This document shows positions 43,962-52,471 of a stretch of DNA of 64,000 nucleotides, piece by piece (position 1 is the stretch's first letter; the number at the start of each line of letters is the position of its first letter). The DNA is from Thermohalobaculum sp038534135 (GTDB taxonomy: Bacteria > Pseudomonadota > Alphaproteobacteria > Rhodobacterales > Rhodobacteraceae), in NCBI GenBank assembly GCA_038534135.1, contig JBCAXJ010000021.1, positions 4,841-68,840 of the forward strand, read 5' to 3'. A program made the translations under genes and the position numbers. The notes beneath the pieces were generated by a model. That model saw only the letters and a list, made by a program, of their open reading frames with translations. It ran no database searches and had not been told where the DNA came from.

Positions 43962-45383
43962 ATGTCGCAGATCTATTATGAGAGTTTTGCCGATGCGGTC
44001 GAGCGCAATCGCCCACGCATCCCCGAGGTGCGGCAGCGGCTGGAGGAGGCGGACGTCAAATACGTGCTCGCTGCATGGATCGATCTGCATGGCATTCCCA
44101 AGACAAAACCCGTTCCCATGAGCGATTTCGACCTGCTCTGCCTGGGCAAAGGCCCGCAGTTCGCAGTGCATTCGATCTCTTTTGTGCCCGAGTTGACGCC
44201 AGCGGACAGCGATCAGGTTGTCGTGCCCGATCTGGACGCGGTCTACGTCTGTCCCTGGGACACCAGCATGGCGGTCATCTTCTCGGACCTTTATTGGCAG
44301 GACGCCCCTTACAATGTCTGTCCGCGTCAGGCCCTGAAGCGCGCCATGCAGGAAGCCGCCGCAGACGGCTATAGTGGCTTTGCCGGTGTCGAGCCTGAAT
44401 TCATCGTCATGAAATATGACGACACGGGCATGCCGGTGAAAGCCTTTGACGATGACCTCGGCGCCGCGATCACCCCAAGGCGCCAAGCCTTTGGCTATGA
44501 CGTCGAGTATTCCATCGATTCAATGCCCTTCCTGAAGGAGATGATCGACATCATCGAAGGCCTTGGCTGGAACCTCCACGACGTGGTGGCCGAGGGCGCC
44601 TATTCCCAGTTCGAGCTGGATTTCCACTATACCAACATGCTCGAGATGTCGGACCGGTTGGTCTTCTTGCGTATCGTCTTGAAAGAGATCGCCAAGAAGC
44701 ACGGCATGTTCGTGACCTTCATGCCCAAGCCGACGATCGGTGACTGGCGCTCAGGCGCGCATATCAACATGTCCATGCAGCATGAAAATCGTCCCGGAGA
44801 GAACCTGTTCGGGAGCACGGACGGTGGCTGGTCTGACGAAGTGCGCTGGGCGGTTGGGGGGCTCATGGCCCATGCCGATGCCATGACGGCAATCACCTGT
44901 TCAACCGTGAATTCTTACAATGGACTGGTCCCGCGTGTTGGCGGCTTTGAAGGGGGGACCGTCACGTGGGCGCCCACCAACATCACCTATGGCTTCAACA
45001 ACCGCTCGGCCCAGTTCCGGTTGCCGCAAAGCCGCTACTGCATCGAGAACAGGGCCTGCGACATGACGATGAACGTCTACCTCGCGATGGCGATGCATCT
45101 CAGCTGTGCTGTGATGGGCATCAAGAACCGCATCGACCCCGGCGATCCAACCGATTTCGACCTCTACTCCAAGACCGAGGCCGAGTTGGCCGATATGGGC
45201 GTGCGTCGCTTGCCCAGGACGCTGTGGCAGGCGGTCGAGGCGCTACGCGATGACGACATGGCCTTGCGCGTGATGGGGCCGGTGATGCGAAAGTCCTACC
45301 TTGAATACAAGACCGATGAGTGGGAGCGGTACCACCAGGCCGTGACGGATTGGGAAGTGCAGGAGTATCTGCGGCTTTATTGA
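43962..45383 (+). CDS. Glutamine-synthetase-like ligase (GlnT/gamma-glutamylamide synthetase type)
   Basis: The 473-residue protein has a beta-grasp start ('VKYVLAAWIDLHGIPKTK') and the catalytic Glu block 'FAGVEPEFIVM'. ATP-site parts are 'AEGAYSQFELDF', 'SGAHINMSMQ' and 'NNRSAQFRLPQSRYCIENR'. It resembles type III/GlnT ligases and enzymes that make gamma-glutamylmethylamide or gamma-glutamylanilide rather than housekeeping GlnA. Next to a Rieske oxygenase, it may activate an amine substrate by glutamylation before oxidation, as in aniline degradation. This role is inferred. Confidence 0.83.
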   Translation: MSQIYYESFADAVERNRPRIPEVRQRLEEADVKYVLAAWIDLHGIPKTKPVPMSDFDLLCLGKGPQFAVHSISFVPELTPADSDQVVVPDLDAVYVCPWDTSMAVIFSDLYWQDAPYNVCPRQALKRAMQEAAADGYSGFAGVEPEFIVMKYDDTGMPVKAFDDDLGAAITPRRQAFGYDVEYSIDSMPFLKEMIDIIEGLGWNLHDVVAEGAYSQFELDFHYTNMLEMSDRLVFLRIVLKEIAKKHGMFVTFMPKPTIGDWRSGAHINMSMQHENRPGENLFGSTDGGWSDEVRWAVGGLMAHADAMTAITCSTVNSYNGLVPRVGGFEGGTVTWAPTNITYGFNNRSAQFRLPQSRYCIENRACDMTMNVYLAMAMHLSCAVMGIKNRIDPGDPTDFDLYSKTEAELADMGVRRLPRTLWQAVEALRDDDMALRVMGPVMRKSYLEYKTDEWERYHQAVTDWEVQEYLRLY

Positions 45384-45979
45384 AGATGGGCTTGCGGTGG
45401 GCGCTGTACGCCAAAGATCTACTGTAGATGCCAACTTTGATGAATGATGGGCGTTCTAGCAGATTGCCCTTCCACTGATTTCCCGGCACGCCTTCGCGAG
45501 CAACTGAAGTTTGCAGCCCCGACGGCCATTCCCAAGTGCGAACCTATCGGTGCAGCCAAGGTTCCTCGGTTTACCCGCAGGCTCTCGTTGTGAACGAGGG
45601 ACCACCCGGGAGCAGCTCACAACACATTGCCAAAGGCGCTGGACGATTCATAGCCGATCGCCAATGCGGCGGACGTGATTTTCTTGCCAGCGACAAGCAA
45701 CGAAATCGCGTGCATGACTCGCGCGTACCGAAGCCATCTCGTCGGTGGCATTCCAGTTTCGGTGATGGATAAGCGCTCGATCGTCTTGCGACGAGCGGCT
45801 GCATCGGCAAACTACTCTTCGCAAAGTGGGCTTGCTTTGATACTGCCTAGCCCGAACTCATTCGTCTTGATGACACACGCTCCACAGAGATTGATGCCGG
45901 GCGACGTCGCAACCTCGTCCCCAACAGTCCGGATTCTAATGGTGGCCGATGCATTGGGGCGGTGCGCCGCTGGCGATGC
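45384..45979. other. Decayed region without intact gene
   Basis: About 600 bp between the GS-like gene and the LysR remnant. It contains direct repeat copy B. Short frames on both strands show no recognisable family or ribosome sites. Confidence 0.6.
45574..45604 (+). repeat. 31-bp imperfect direct repeat, copy B
   Basis: Same orientation as copy A (40409-40439), 26 of 31 identical. The core CTCTCGTT-GTG-AACGAGGG forms a near-perfect stem. It ends the 5.1-kb segment that holds the dehydrogenase, Rieske, Lrp and GS-like genes. Confidence 0.65.
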
Positions 45980-46434
45980 TCAAGAGCACACGATCTTCGG
46001 CGAAAGCAGTCCGTCGGCGTTCTCCCGCATCCAGGTCAGCACGGCCTGAACGCGCGGCAGGTTCAGCGTATCCGGATGGCTGTGCAGATAAAGCGGACGG
46101 TCGAATGGTTCTTCCCGGCATGCGACCCGCTCGATTTTAGGATCTCTGTCGCCAATGCAGCATGGCAGGAAGCCTAGGCCCAGGCCCGCGCGTATAGCGT
46201 CGCCGCATCGGTCGCAGTCATCGCAATACGCTCGTTGGCATCATGCAAACGGTCGACCAGTGTGCCCAGCCGGGACTTCGTGCGGTCTTCGTCGTAGAAG
46301 ACGATCCAGTCCTTGGCCCGGCTGGCCTTGGCGCGGTAGACTGCGTAGGGCAGATCGGCAAGCGGGATGGCAAAAGCCCCGTCGAGTGGCTCCTGTTCGA
46401 ACCAGAGGGCGAGGCACGTTGTTCCGATCACAGG
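45980..46434 (-). pseudogene. LysR-family regulator remnant (effector domain), truncated and frameshifted
   Basis: The - strand encodes the C-terminal effector domain only. 'FAIPLADLPYAVYRAKA' and 'YDEDRTKSRLGTLVDRLHDA' are in one frame. Near 46175-46190 the frame shifts, and the next frame continues 'IRAGLGLGFLPCCIGDRDP' and 'DRPLYLHSHPDTLNLPRVQA', stopping at 45980. A TGA lies directly before the readable start and the HTH half is absent. It may have regulated the neighbouring cassette before decay. Confidence 0.72.
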
Positions 46435-46489
46435 TCATTAACCGTTCCATGTCATTGAGAAGGCCCGGATTTACTGAGAGTGGTAGGAC

Positions 46490-46783
46490 ATGAACCAGGA
46501 TGGCGGTAAGAGCGACGTCTCGGTTGAACGTCGCGCGATTGAGCGAGTTCAAGATGATATACCGGCTGTTTATGTAAATAAGGACGGTGATCAGATTGAG
46601 TGCAAGATAATCGACTTCTCTTTGATGGGTGCATGTGTGCAGTTTCAAGCACCCGTCGATCTTTCTGAGGTGATTAAACTTCGCCTGCCCGAGCTGGGCT
46701 TGGAGTACGATGCTGAGTTAAGATGGCAAAGCGGCGTAAAGGCGGGAGTGTTATTCTTGGATGGGCGCGCCACAAAGAATTAG
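46490..46783 (+). CDS. PilZ-domain protein
   Basis: The 97-residue single-domain protein has the c-di-GMP-binding pattern: ERRAIERV (RxxxR-like) near the N-terminus and DFSLMGA (D/NxSxxG) about 25 residues later. It would act as a c-di-GMP receptor for motility, adhesion or polysaccharide. GGTAGGAC precedes the ATG at 46490. It stands alone at the edge of the decayed region. Confidence 0.75.
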   Translation: MNQDGGKSDVSVERRAIERVQDDIPAVYVNKDGDQIECKIIDFSLMGACVQFQAPVDLSEVIKLRLPELGLEYDAELRWQSGVKAGVLFLDGRATKN

Positions 46784-47046
46784 TTCGCTATCCGCAGCGT
46801 GGTCGGAAACTGATGATCCGATCGCACGGTCCAATTCCTAGACATGTTTTTCAGGATCGTGGCGCACCAGCGGTCTCTCGTTTCAGTGGTGAAAGTCTTC
46901 AAGGCGATCGACTGCATCGGCTGCCGTCGAAACACCGACCGTAGCTGAAAGCGACTCTCAGGCTTGCGTTAAGTTGGCCAACTTGTTAGATATCTAAGTG
47001 AGCTCGCAGGGGCTTAAGTAACTGAAATACCTCAGGTAACGGGAAC

Positions 47047-47120
47047 GCGGGCGTTGTGTAGTGGTAAGACCTCAGCCTTCCAAGCTGATGACGCGGGTTC
47101 GATTCCCGCCGCCCGCTCCA
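47047..47120 (+). tRNA. tRNA-Gly(TCC)
   Basis: A 74-nt cloverleaf: acceptor GCGGGCG/CGCCCGC, D-arm GTAGTGGTAAGAC, anticodon stem TCAGC/GCTGA with loop CTTCCAA (anticodon TCC), T-arm GGGTTCGATTCCC, and encoded CCA. No gene was seen in the short gaps on either side (46784-47046, 47121-47376). Confidence 0.95.
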
Positions 47121-47376
47121 AGACTATCCTGTCTAAACATCTTCGCTATACGTTTCCTCGAAACGATAACTCTCTGAAATCACTGAGGAACCCTGGTCGT
47201 CGGTGCTCGGGTTAAACGCCGACGAATTAAGCGCGAGTGTCGGCGCGATCTTGAGAACACTGGCATTGCTCGGAAATAGAAAGCGGACTGGGCGCCCAAT
47301 GCCACCCGGTAGTTCTGGGTCTTGAAGCCTTCAACCGGAACGAAGGACTGAGGGTCTTTCCAATGACCTGCCGCAC

Positions 47377-49410
47377 CTAAGATCTACGCCGACGGCGCTT
47401 TCGCCCGCCGCTTTCTTCGGACGGACCTGTCGCAGGGACGCTTTCAGGGATGGCAACCTCGCGGTTCAACTGAGGATACCGATGTGTTTTGTGAGGAACG
47501 GCGATCGCGTTGACGAAGTGTTCCTGAAACTTCTCTTCCACGGCAGTTTCGATCTTCTCGATCGATTGCACGATGTGCTCGATCTCGCGCCGTGCGGCTG
47601 AATTCAGGAGTGCGATCCTCGCACCCGTGCCGGCCGCATTGCCGGCGGATGTCACCCGATCAACCTTGCAGTCGGGGATCATACCCAGGACCATCGCGTG
47701 AAGTGGCGAGATATGGGCGCCGAACGCGCCCGCCAGGACGACGCGATCGACCATTCCGACGCCCATCTTGTCCATCAGGAGCTGTGCGCCCGCGTGGAGC
47801 GCCGCCTTCGCGAGCTGAATCGCGCGGACATCCGCCTGCGTGACGAGGACGCTCGAACCGCCATCTTCGGTACCGTCATGAAGGCGATACGACCATGTGC
47901 GGCCATCCTTTTCGATCCTGGACGACCCGGTCACCTCGGGCGGCAGGATCATGCCATCTTCGTTGACGATCCCGGCAAGGCGCATCTCTGCAATCACCTC
48001 GATGATGCCGGATCCGCAGATGCCGGTAACCGCCGCGTCAAAGCCGTCCTCGTCGGACCATGCGTCCGTTCCGATAACCCGGAAGCGCGGTTCTCGTGTC
48101 TCCGGATCAATCCGCACACGCTCGATGGCGCCGGGTGCCGCGCGCTGTCCGGCGCTGATCTGCGCACCTTCGAAGGCGGGACCAGTCGGTGAAGAGCACG
48201 CCACAACCTTGTGGCGGTTGCCAAGGAGGATCTCGGCGTTCGTACCGACGTCGACGACCAGGGTCATCTCGTCCTGACGATGTGGCGCCTCGGACAACGC
48301 GACAGCCGCGGCGTCGGCGCCGACATGACCCGCGATACAGGGCAGGACATAGATCCGCGCGTCCGGGTGCATCTCGAGCTCGATCTCTCGTGCCCAGAGC
48401 GTGAGCGAGTCCGAGGTCGCCAGCGCAAATGGGGCCCAGCCCAGCTCTTTGGGATCGAGGCCAAGGAACAGGTGGTGCATGACAGGATTGCCGACGAGCA
48501 CGCCTTCGACGATGTCCGTCCGGTCGATCAGTGCTTCGGCGGCGACCTGGCCGATCAGGGCATTGATGGCCTCGCGCACCGCCTTGGTCATCTCGGTATG
48601 GCCGCCGGGGTTCATCATGGAATAACTGACCCGGCTCATCAGGTCCTCGCCAAAGCGGATTTGCGGGTTCATCAGTCCAGAGGATGCCTTCACGTCCCCG
48701 GTGGTCAGATCGCACAGATGACAGGCGATCGTCGTGGACCCGACATCGAAGGCGACGCCGTAGATCGCACCTTCATGGAAGCCGGGCCAGACCTGAATGA
48801 TCCGGCCGTCCGAGCGGCCCCGGCCCGTGTAGATCGCTACCGTGACTTTCCAATCGCCGTCCCGCAAAGCGGGTTGCAGCATCTGCAGGGTGCGCAAATC
48901 GCCGATAATGTTCGCGAGTTGCCATTGTTCCCACAAGGCATCCAAAAGCCGCTCCAGATCGCCTTTCGGATTGTGCATGTCGGGTTCGGCGACCTCGACG
49001 TAGTAGAGCTTGGTCGCCGGGTCCATGACGATCTCGCGGGCCTCGGCGCGCTTGCGGACGACCTGTTTGTGGACCTGGCTCTCTTCGGGCACATCGATGA
49101 CGATGTCGCCCTGGATCTGAGCCTGGCAGCCGAGCCGCCGACCATCAATCAGGCCGCGTTTGGACTTGTACCGCTCCTCGACCGCATTCCACGCAGAAAG
49201 CGCGCCGTCAGCGACCGTGACGCCGTGCTTCGGGAACTCGCCATAACTTGGCGTAATCTGGCATTTCGAGCAGATGCCGCGCCCACCGCATACCGAATCG
49301 AGATCGACCCCAAGTGACCGCGCTGCCTGAAGAACAGGCGTGCCTTTGGGAAACCGACCCCGCTTGCCAGAGGGCGTGAATATGATGAGAGGATTGGTCT
49401 GCTCGCTCAT
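47377..49410 (-). CDS. RACo-type corrinoid-protein reactivator (2Fe-2S ferredoxin + ASKHA ATPase, DUF4445)
   Basis: The 677-residue protein has an N-terminal plant-type ferredoxin (C41-x5-C47-x2-C50, with C95 in RRLGCQA). The RACo middle and ASKHA-type C-terminal region follow: 'GVAFDVGSTTIACHLCDL', 'LVVDVGTNAEILLGN', 'VTGICGSGIIEVIAEM' and 'VVLAGAFGAHISP'. Such proteins use ATP to reduce inactive Co(II) corrinoid to Co(I) for B12 methyltransferases. The tail is very basic (RKRRRRRS). No methyltransferase or corrinoid-protein gene is adjacent, so the partner lies elsewhere. Confidence 0.88.
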   Translation of the reverse strand: MSEQTNPLIIFTPSGKRGRFPKGTPVLQAARSLGVDLDSVCGGRGICSKCQITPSYGEFPKHGVTVADGALSAWNAVEERYKSKRGLIDGRRLGCQAQIQGDIVIDVPEESQVHKQVVRKRAEAREIVMDPATKLYYVEVAEPDMHNPKGDLERLLDALWEQWQLANIIGDLRTLQMLQPALRDGDWKVTVAIYTGRGRSDGRIIQVWPGFHEGAIYGVAFDVGSTTIACHLCDLTTGDVKASSGLMNPQIRFGEDLMSRVSYSMMNPGGHTEMTKAVREAINALIGQVAAEALIDRTDIVEGVLVGNPVMHHLFLGLDPKELGWAPFALATSDSLTLWAREIELEMHPDARIYVLPCIAGHVGADAAAVALSEAPHRQDEMTLVVDVGTNAEILLGNRHKVVACSSPTGPAFEGAQISAGQRAAPGAIERVRIDPETREPRFRVIGTDAWSDEDGFDAAVTGICGSGIIEVIAEMRLAGIVNEDGMILPPEVTGSSRIEKDGRTWSYRLHDGTEDGGSSVLVTQADVRAIQLAKAALHAGAQLLMDKMGVGMVDRVVLAGAFGAHISPLHAMVLGMIPDCKVDRVTSAGNAAGTGARIALLNSAARREIEHIVQSIEKIETAVEEKFQEHFVNAIAVPHKTHRYPQLNREVAIPESVPATGPSEESGGRKRRRRRS

Positions 49411-49583
49411 AAAAATCGCATCCGTTCAACATTCCGCGATACAGGGTCATAGACCCTAGCCATCTTCCTTCAAGAGGTGAGGACAGCTTGCGGCATATCC
49501 GGGACGCTGCGCGGCATCACAACCACGCATTCCCAGGGTCCGGATCCGCACCCCGGGAGATTTCTGCCGTCACAGGAGTTTTC

Positions 49584-49601
49584 TCGAGCCCGAGGGCTCG
49601 A
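49584..49601. terminator. Terminator-like hairpin after small exported protein gene 1
   Basis: TCGAGCCC and GGGCTCGA are perfectly complementary around a GA loop, 12 bp downstream of the stop at 49614 (- strand). No T-tract on that strand. Confidence 0.45.
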
Positions 49602-49613
49602 AGCAACCCGCCG

Positions 49614-49895
49614 TCAGTTCGTCGATGTGGTGACAGTCGAGTCGTCGTCTGTCGCTGCAACGACACCGACGATCACGCCGCCGAGGATCACGACGCTGCC
49701 GACAACAATGGCTCCGGTCGGGATCGCACCAGCCGCGAAGATCGGAAGGATGCCAGCTTGCGATACGCCACCGGGTTCCGGGGTGGCCGCGGCGGGCGTG
49801 TTGTTGTCATCCGTGCTGGAACTCGAGCTTTGAGCGAGAGCGCCGTAAGGGGCAATGGCCAAAGCCAAAGCTGCGATTGATGCTGCGATTTTCAT
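49614..49895 (-). CDS. Small exported protein, paralogue 1
   Basis: The 93-residue protein has a signal peptide (1-22, LALAIAPYGALAQ), then a Ser/Thr/Asp-rich stretch. The block 'PEPGGVSQAGILPIFAAGA' follows, then a glycine/valine-rich hydrophobic segment (about 58-78) and a short Asp/Thr-rich tail. GGAGGC precedes the ATG at 49895. It is closely similar to the protein at 50285-50566. No family recognised; probably periplasmic or membrane-bound through its hydrophobic segment. Confidence 0.7.
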   Translation of the reverse strand: MKIAASIAALALAIAPYGALAQSSSSSTDDNNTPAAATPEPGGVSQAGILPIFAAGAIPTGAIVVGSVVILGGVIVGVVAATDDDSTVTTSTN

Positions 49896-50284
49896 TTCTG
49901 CCTCCGCAAGCAGTTTTTCAGCGTGATCTCCGAAGCCCCGTACCGGACCCACGCTATCGATTTAATGCCGAGAAAATCGGCAGCTTCACACACAAACAGG
50001 CCCGGTTTTGGGCCTCCTGCAAGTTCAGAATCGTCGGGAAAACCCGTACGATGATGTTGCCTCAGACGGATCGAAACGACAATTCACGCGATCAGCAGGA
50101 TAGGCCGAAATTGTGGCATCGTTCGAATCGTGATCAACCTACAGGATGCGCGACTTGGTAGCAACGATCGAGAGTGACCTACCCATAGGTTGCAGGTCAT
50201 ACGATTGAAATACCGTGAACACTAAAGCCTAAGGCAACCCAGAAACCCAGGTGTGCCTTTCGGTCTTCAGCCGAGCGAATGTGC
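49896..50284. other. Intergenic region between the two paralogous small genes
   Basis: 389 bp that must hold the promoter of paralogue 1 (- strand). No convincing gene, repeat or hairpin was seen beyond a short TCGG/CCGA stem near the end of paralogue 2. Confidence 0.5.
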
Positions 50285-50566
50285 TTAGTTGGTTGTGGAG
50301 ACCGTGCTGATGGTGCTGTCCTGCGATGCAACGACACCGATAATGACCCCGCCCAGAACGACGACGCCTCCCACCGCGACGGCACCTGCCGGGATAGCGC
50401 CCGCCGCGAAGATCGGCAGAAGACCGGTCTGAGAAACCCCTCCGGGTTCCGGGGCCGCCGCCGCGGCATTGCCGTCGTCGTCAGAGGTCGTTGTCTGGCT
50501 CTGCGCTGCCGCAAGAACCGGGGAAAGTGCCAGTGCAGCCGCAGCGGCTAAAGCAACGAGTTTCAT
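50285..50566 (-). CDS. Small exported protein, paralogue 2
   Basis: The 93-residue protein has the same length and layout as paralogue 1: signal peptide (AAAAALALSPVLAAAQ), Ser/Thr/Asp stretch, 'PEPGGVSQTGLLPIFAAGA', hydrophobic Gly/Val segment ('VGGVVVLGGVIIGVV') and Thr/Ser-rich end in TTN. TGAGGAGGCAG precedes the ATG. The two genes are a tandem duplication with separate 5' regions. Function unknown. Confidence 0.7.
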   Translation of the reverse strand: MKLVALAAAAALALSPVLAAAQSQTTTSDDDGNAAAAAPEPGGVSQTGLLPIFAAGAIPAGAVAVGGVVVLGGVIIGVVASQDSTISTVSTTN

Positions 50567-51037
50567 ATCTGCCTCCTCAGCAGGTAGCAGGTCCGACGCT
50601 CGGGTGTCCCCGTTCTCGGTCCGATCTCACCTATCCGCCGTAACCATCGAGGTATGCCTCGCGGCTACGGCAAAACTTTCGTAATCGTCGACCCGCCCCA
50701 CAGCCCAGTCAGGACAGGCAAACCTTATCTGCCACACCGATCGCGGAATTCAACAAACCAAAGGACACCGCACGATCTGATACAGCTTGGACGACACGAG
50801 GTTAAATGGTGTGAGATCACGTCCTGCGCCCTCACGCCGCGCCCCTCGTCTGCGCCGCTCACCCGAATCATACTGTTCTTGCCAGGTTCCAGCAAGTCCC
50901 TGTGAGGAGACGAAGAATCGCAAGACCCAACCAAATTCACCTCTGACCACCCGACCCGAGCAGTTCGGCCGAACCATACGGTGCACCGGTGCTGCCCGCT
51001 GCCGCGCACCGACGTCGATACCTCGACACGCGGTGGC
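50567..51037. other. Intergenic region without a convincing gene
   Basis: 471 bp between paralogue 2 and the pseudouridine synthase gene. Short frames lack ribosome sites and known families. It must contain the promoter of paralogue 2. Confidence 0.5.
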
Positions 51038-51856
51038 TTAGTTGCGCCGCACTTTTTTCGGCGGTGTCGGTGTAGAGCGCCGTCGTGGCGCCTTTTTGGG
51101 TGCGCGTTCTTCCGGGGCGCTCGCTTTGGACCAACCCAATTGCTCGGCAAGCACCTTGCGCTTTACCTCCGCAACCTCGCCGGGCTTCAGATCATCCAGC
51201 CGAAACGGACCATAGCTGATCCTGAGCAGGCGGTTGACCTCCAGCCCGACCGCCTCCATTGCGCGCCGGATCTCGCGGTTCCGGCCCTCTCGCAGACCAA
51301 GCGTCAGCCAGGCGTTTGCCCCTTGCTGGCGGTCGATGCTCACGGTCATCGGCTGAAAGCGTTCGCCATCCACGCGCAGCCCGGCTTCGAGCGGCGCAAA
51401 GGTCTTGGCGTTGGGCGTGCCGTGAACCCGGACGCGGTACTTCCTGAGCCAGCCCGTTGAAGGCAGCTCCAGCTTGCGTTTCAACGCGCCGTCATTCGTC
51501 AGCAGCAAAAGCCCTTCGGAGTTCAGATCAAGCCTGCCGACGCTTACGACCCGTGGAAGATCCTTCGGCAGATTGTCGAACACTGTCGAGCGGCCCTTTT
51601 CGTCGCGCGCGGTGGTCACAAGGCCCGCAGGTTTGTGATAGCGCCACAGGCGGGCCGGTTCCGGCTCGGCAAGTTGTTTTCCGTCCAGCAGGATCTGATC
51701 GGAAGCCGAGACCAGAAACGCCGGTGTATCGAGCGTCTTGCCGTTCACGCTGACCCGTCCGTCGGTAATCATACGCTCGGCCTCGCGCCGCGACGCCGCG
51801 CCTGCACGGGCGATGCGCTTGGCGATTCGTTCCTGATCGGGGTCGCTGGCATCCAT
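51038..51856 (-). CDS. rRNA pseudouridine synthase (RluB/RsuA family)
   Basis: The 272-residue enzyme has an N-terminal S4 RNA-binding domain ('RIARAGAASRREAERMITDG'). The RsuA/RluB catalytic block VGRLDLNSEGLLLLTNDG holds the catalytic Asp. 'LREGRNREIRRAMEAVGL' follows. The C-terminus is a long basic Lys/Arg/Pro tail. It converts a uridine in 23S (or 16S) rRNA to pseudouridine. The start at 51856 is divergent from tadA across 96 bp. Confidence 0.88.
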   Translation of the reverse strand: MDASDPDQERIAKRIARAGAASRREAERMITDGRVSVNGKTLDTPAFLVSASDQILLDGKQLAEPEPARLWRYHKPAGLVTTARDEKGRSTVFDNLPKDLPRVVSVGRLDLNSEGLLLLTNDGALKRKLELPSTGWLRKYRVRVHGTPNAKTFAPLEAGLRVDGERFQPMTVSIDRQQGANAWLTLGLREGRNREIRRAMEAVGLEVNRLLRISYGPFRLDDLKPGEVAEVKRKVLAEQLGWSKASAPEERAPKKAPRRRSTPTPPKKVRRN

Positions 51857-51952
51857 GCCTGTCCCTATCGTGAAAAAGGATCGCGGCCTAGTCCGCTGCC
51901 ATGCCCGGCCAAAGAAGTTTCGTCGAACTCGGAATGCGGATACCCAGTTTGC

Positions 51953-52402
51953 ATGTTCAAGTCTCGGATGGACGAAGCGTTGGATCAGGCGCGCCGCGCC
52001 GCGTCGCGCGGGGAGACACCTGTCGGTGCGATCCTGACCGCGCCCGATGGTGAGATCATTGCAGCCGATGGCAACCGGGTCCGCGAGTTGAACGACCCAA
52101 CCGCTCATGCCGAAATTCTGGTTCTGCGACAGGCCGGGCGGCTTCTGAAATCGGACAGGCTAACCGGGTGCGGCCTGACCGTTACTCTGGAGCCGTGCCC
52201 GATGTGCGCCGGCGCCATTGCGCACGCGCGGATCGCGCATCTCTGGTACGGGGCTGCCGATCCGAAGGGTGGCGGCGTCGAGCATGGGGCGCGCGTGTTC
52301 GCGCATCCGACATGCCATCATCGGCCAGAGATTTATGGCGGCATTCGCGAGGCCGAGTGCGGATCGATCCTGCGCGCCTTCTTCGAGGAGCTTCGATCCT
52401 GA
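51953..52402 (+). CDS. tadA: tRNA-specific adenosine deaminase TadA
   Basis: The 149-residue enzyme has the zinc/catalytic motif 'TAHAEILVLRQAG' (H and proton-shuttle E) and PCPMCAGA (two Cys). It makes inosine at the wobble position of tRNA-Arg(ACG), whose gene lies at 37807. An ATG at 51968 is an alternative start. It is followed 69 bp later by a flavin monooxygenase gene. Confidence 0.93.
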   Translation: MFKSRMDEALDQARRAASRGETPVGAILTAPDGEIIAADGNRVRELNDPTAHAEILVLRQAGRLLKSDRLTGCGLTVTLEPCPMCAGAIAHARIAHLWYGAADPKGGGVEHGARVFAHPTCHHRPEIYGGIREAECGSILRAFFEELRS

Positions 52403-52471
52403 CGCGATCGGGTGCGGCCTTTTCGCTACCCAGCATTGAGCCTGCATCCCGATCCGGCTACCTACCCGACC

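Noticed and set aside
45675..46049. 124-codon + strand frame near the LysR remnant
   Set aside because: It overlaps the LysR effector-domain remnant in antisense and has no family of its own.
37884..47120. A complete integrated element with attL/attR
   Set aside because: No integrase gene and no second copy of the tRNA-Arg 3' end were found, so only a decayed accessory region can be claimed.
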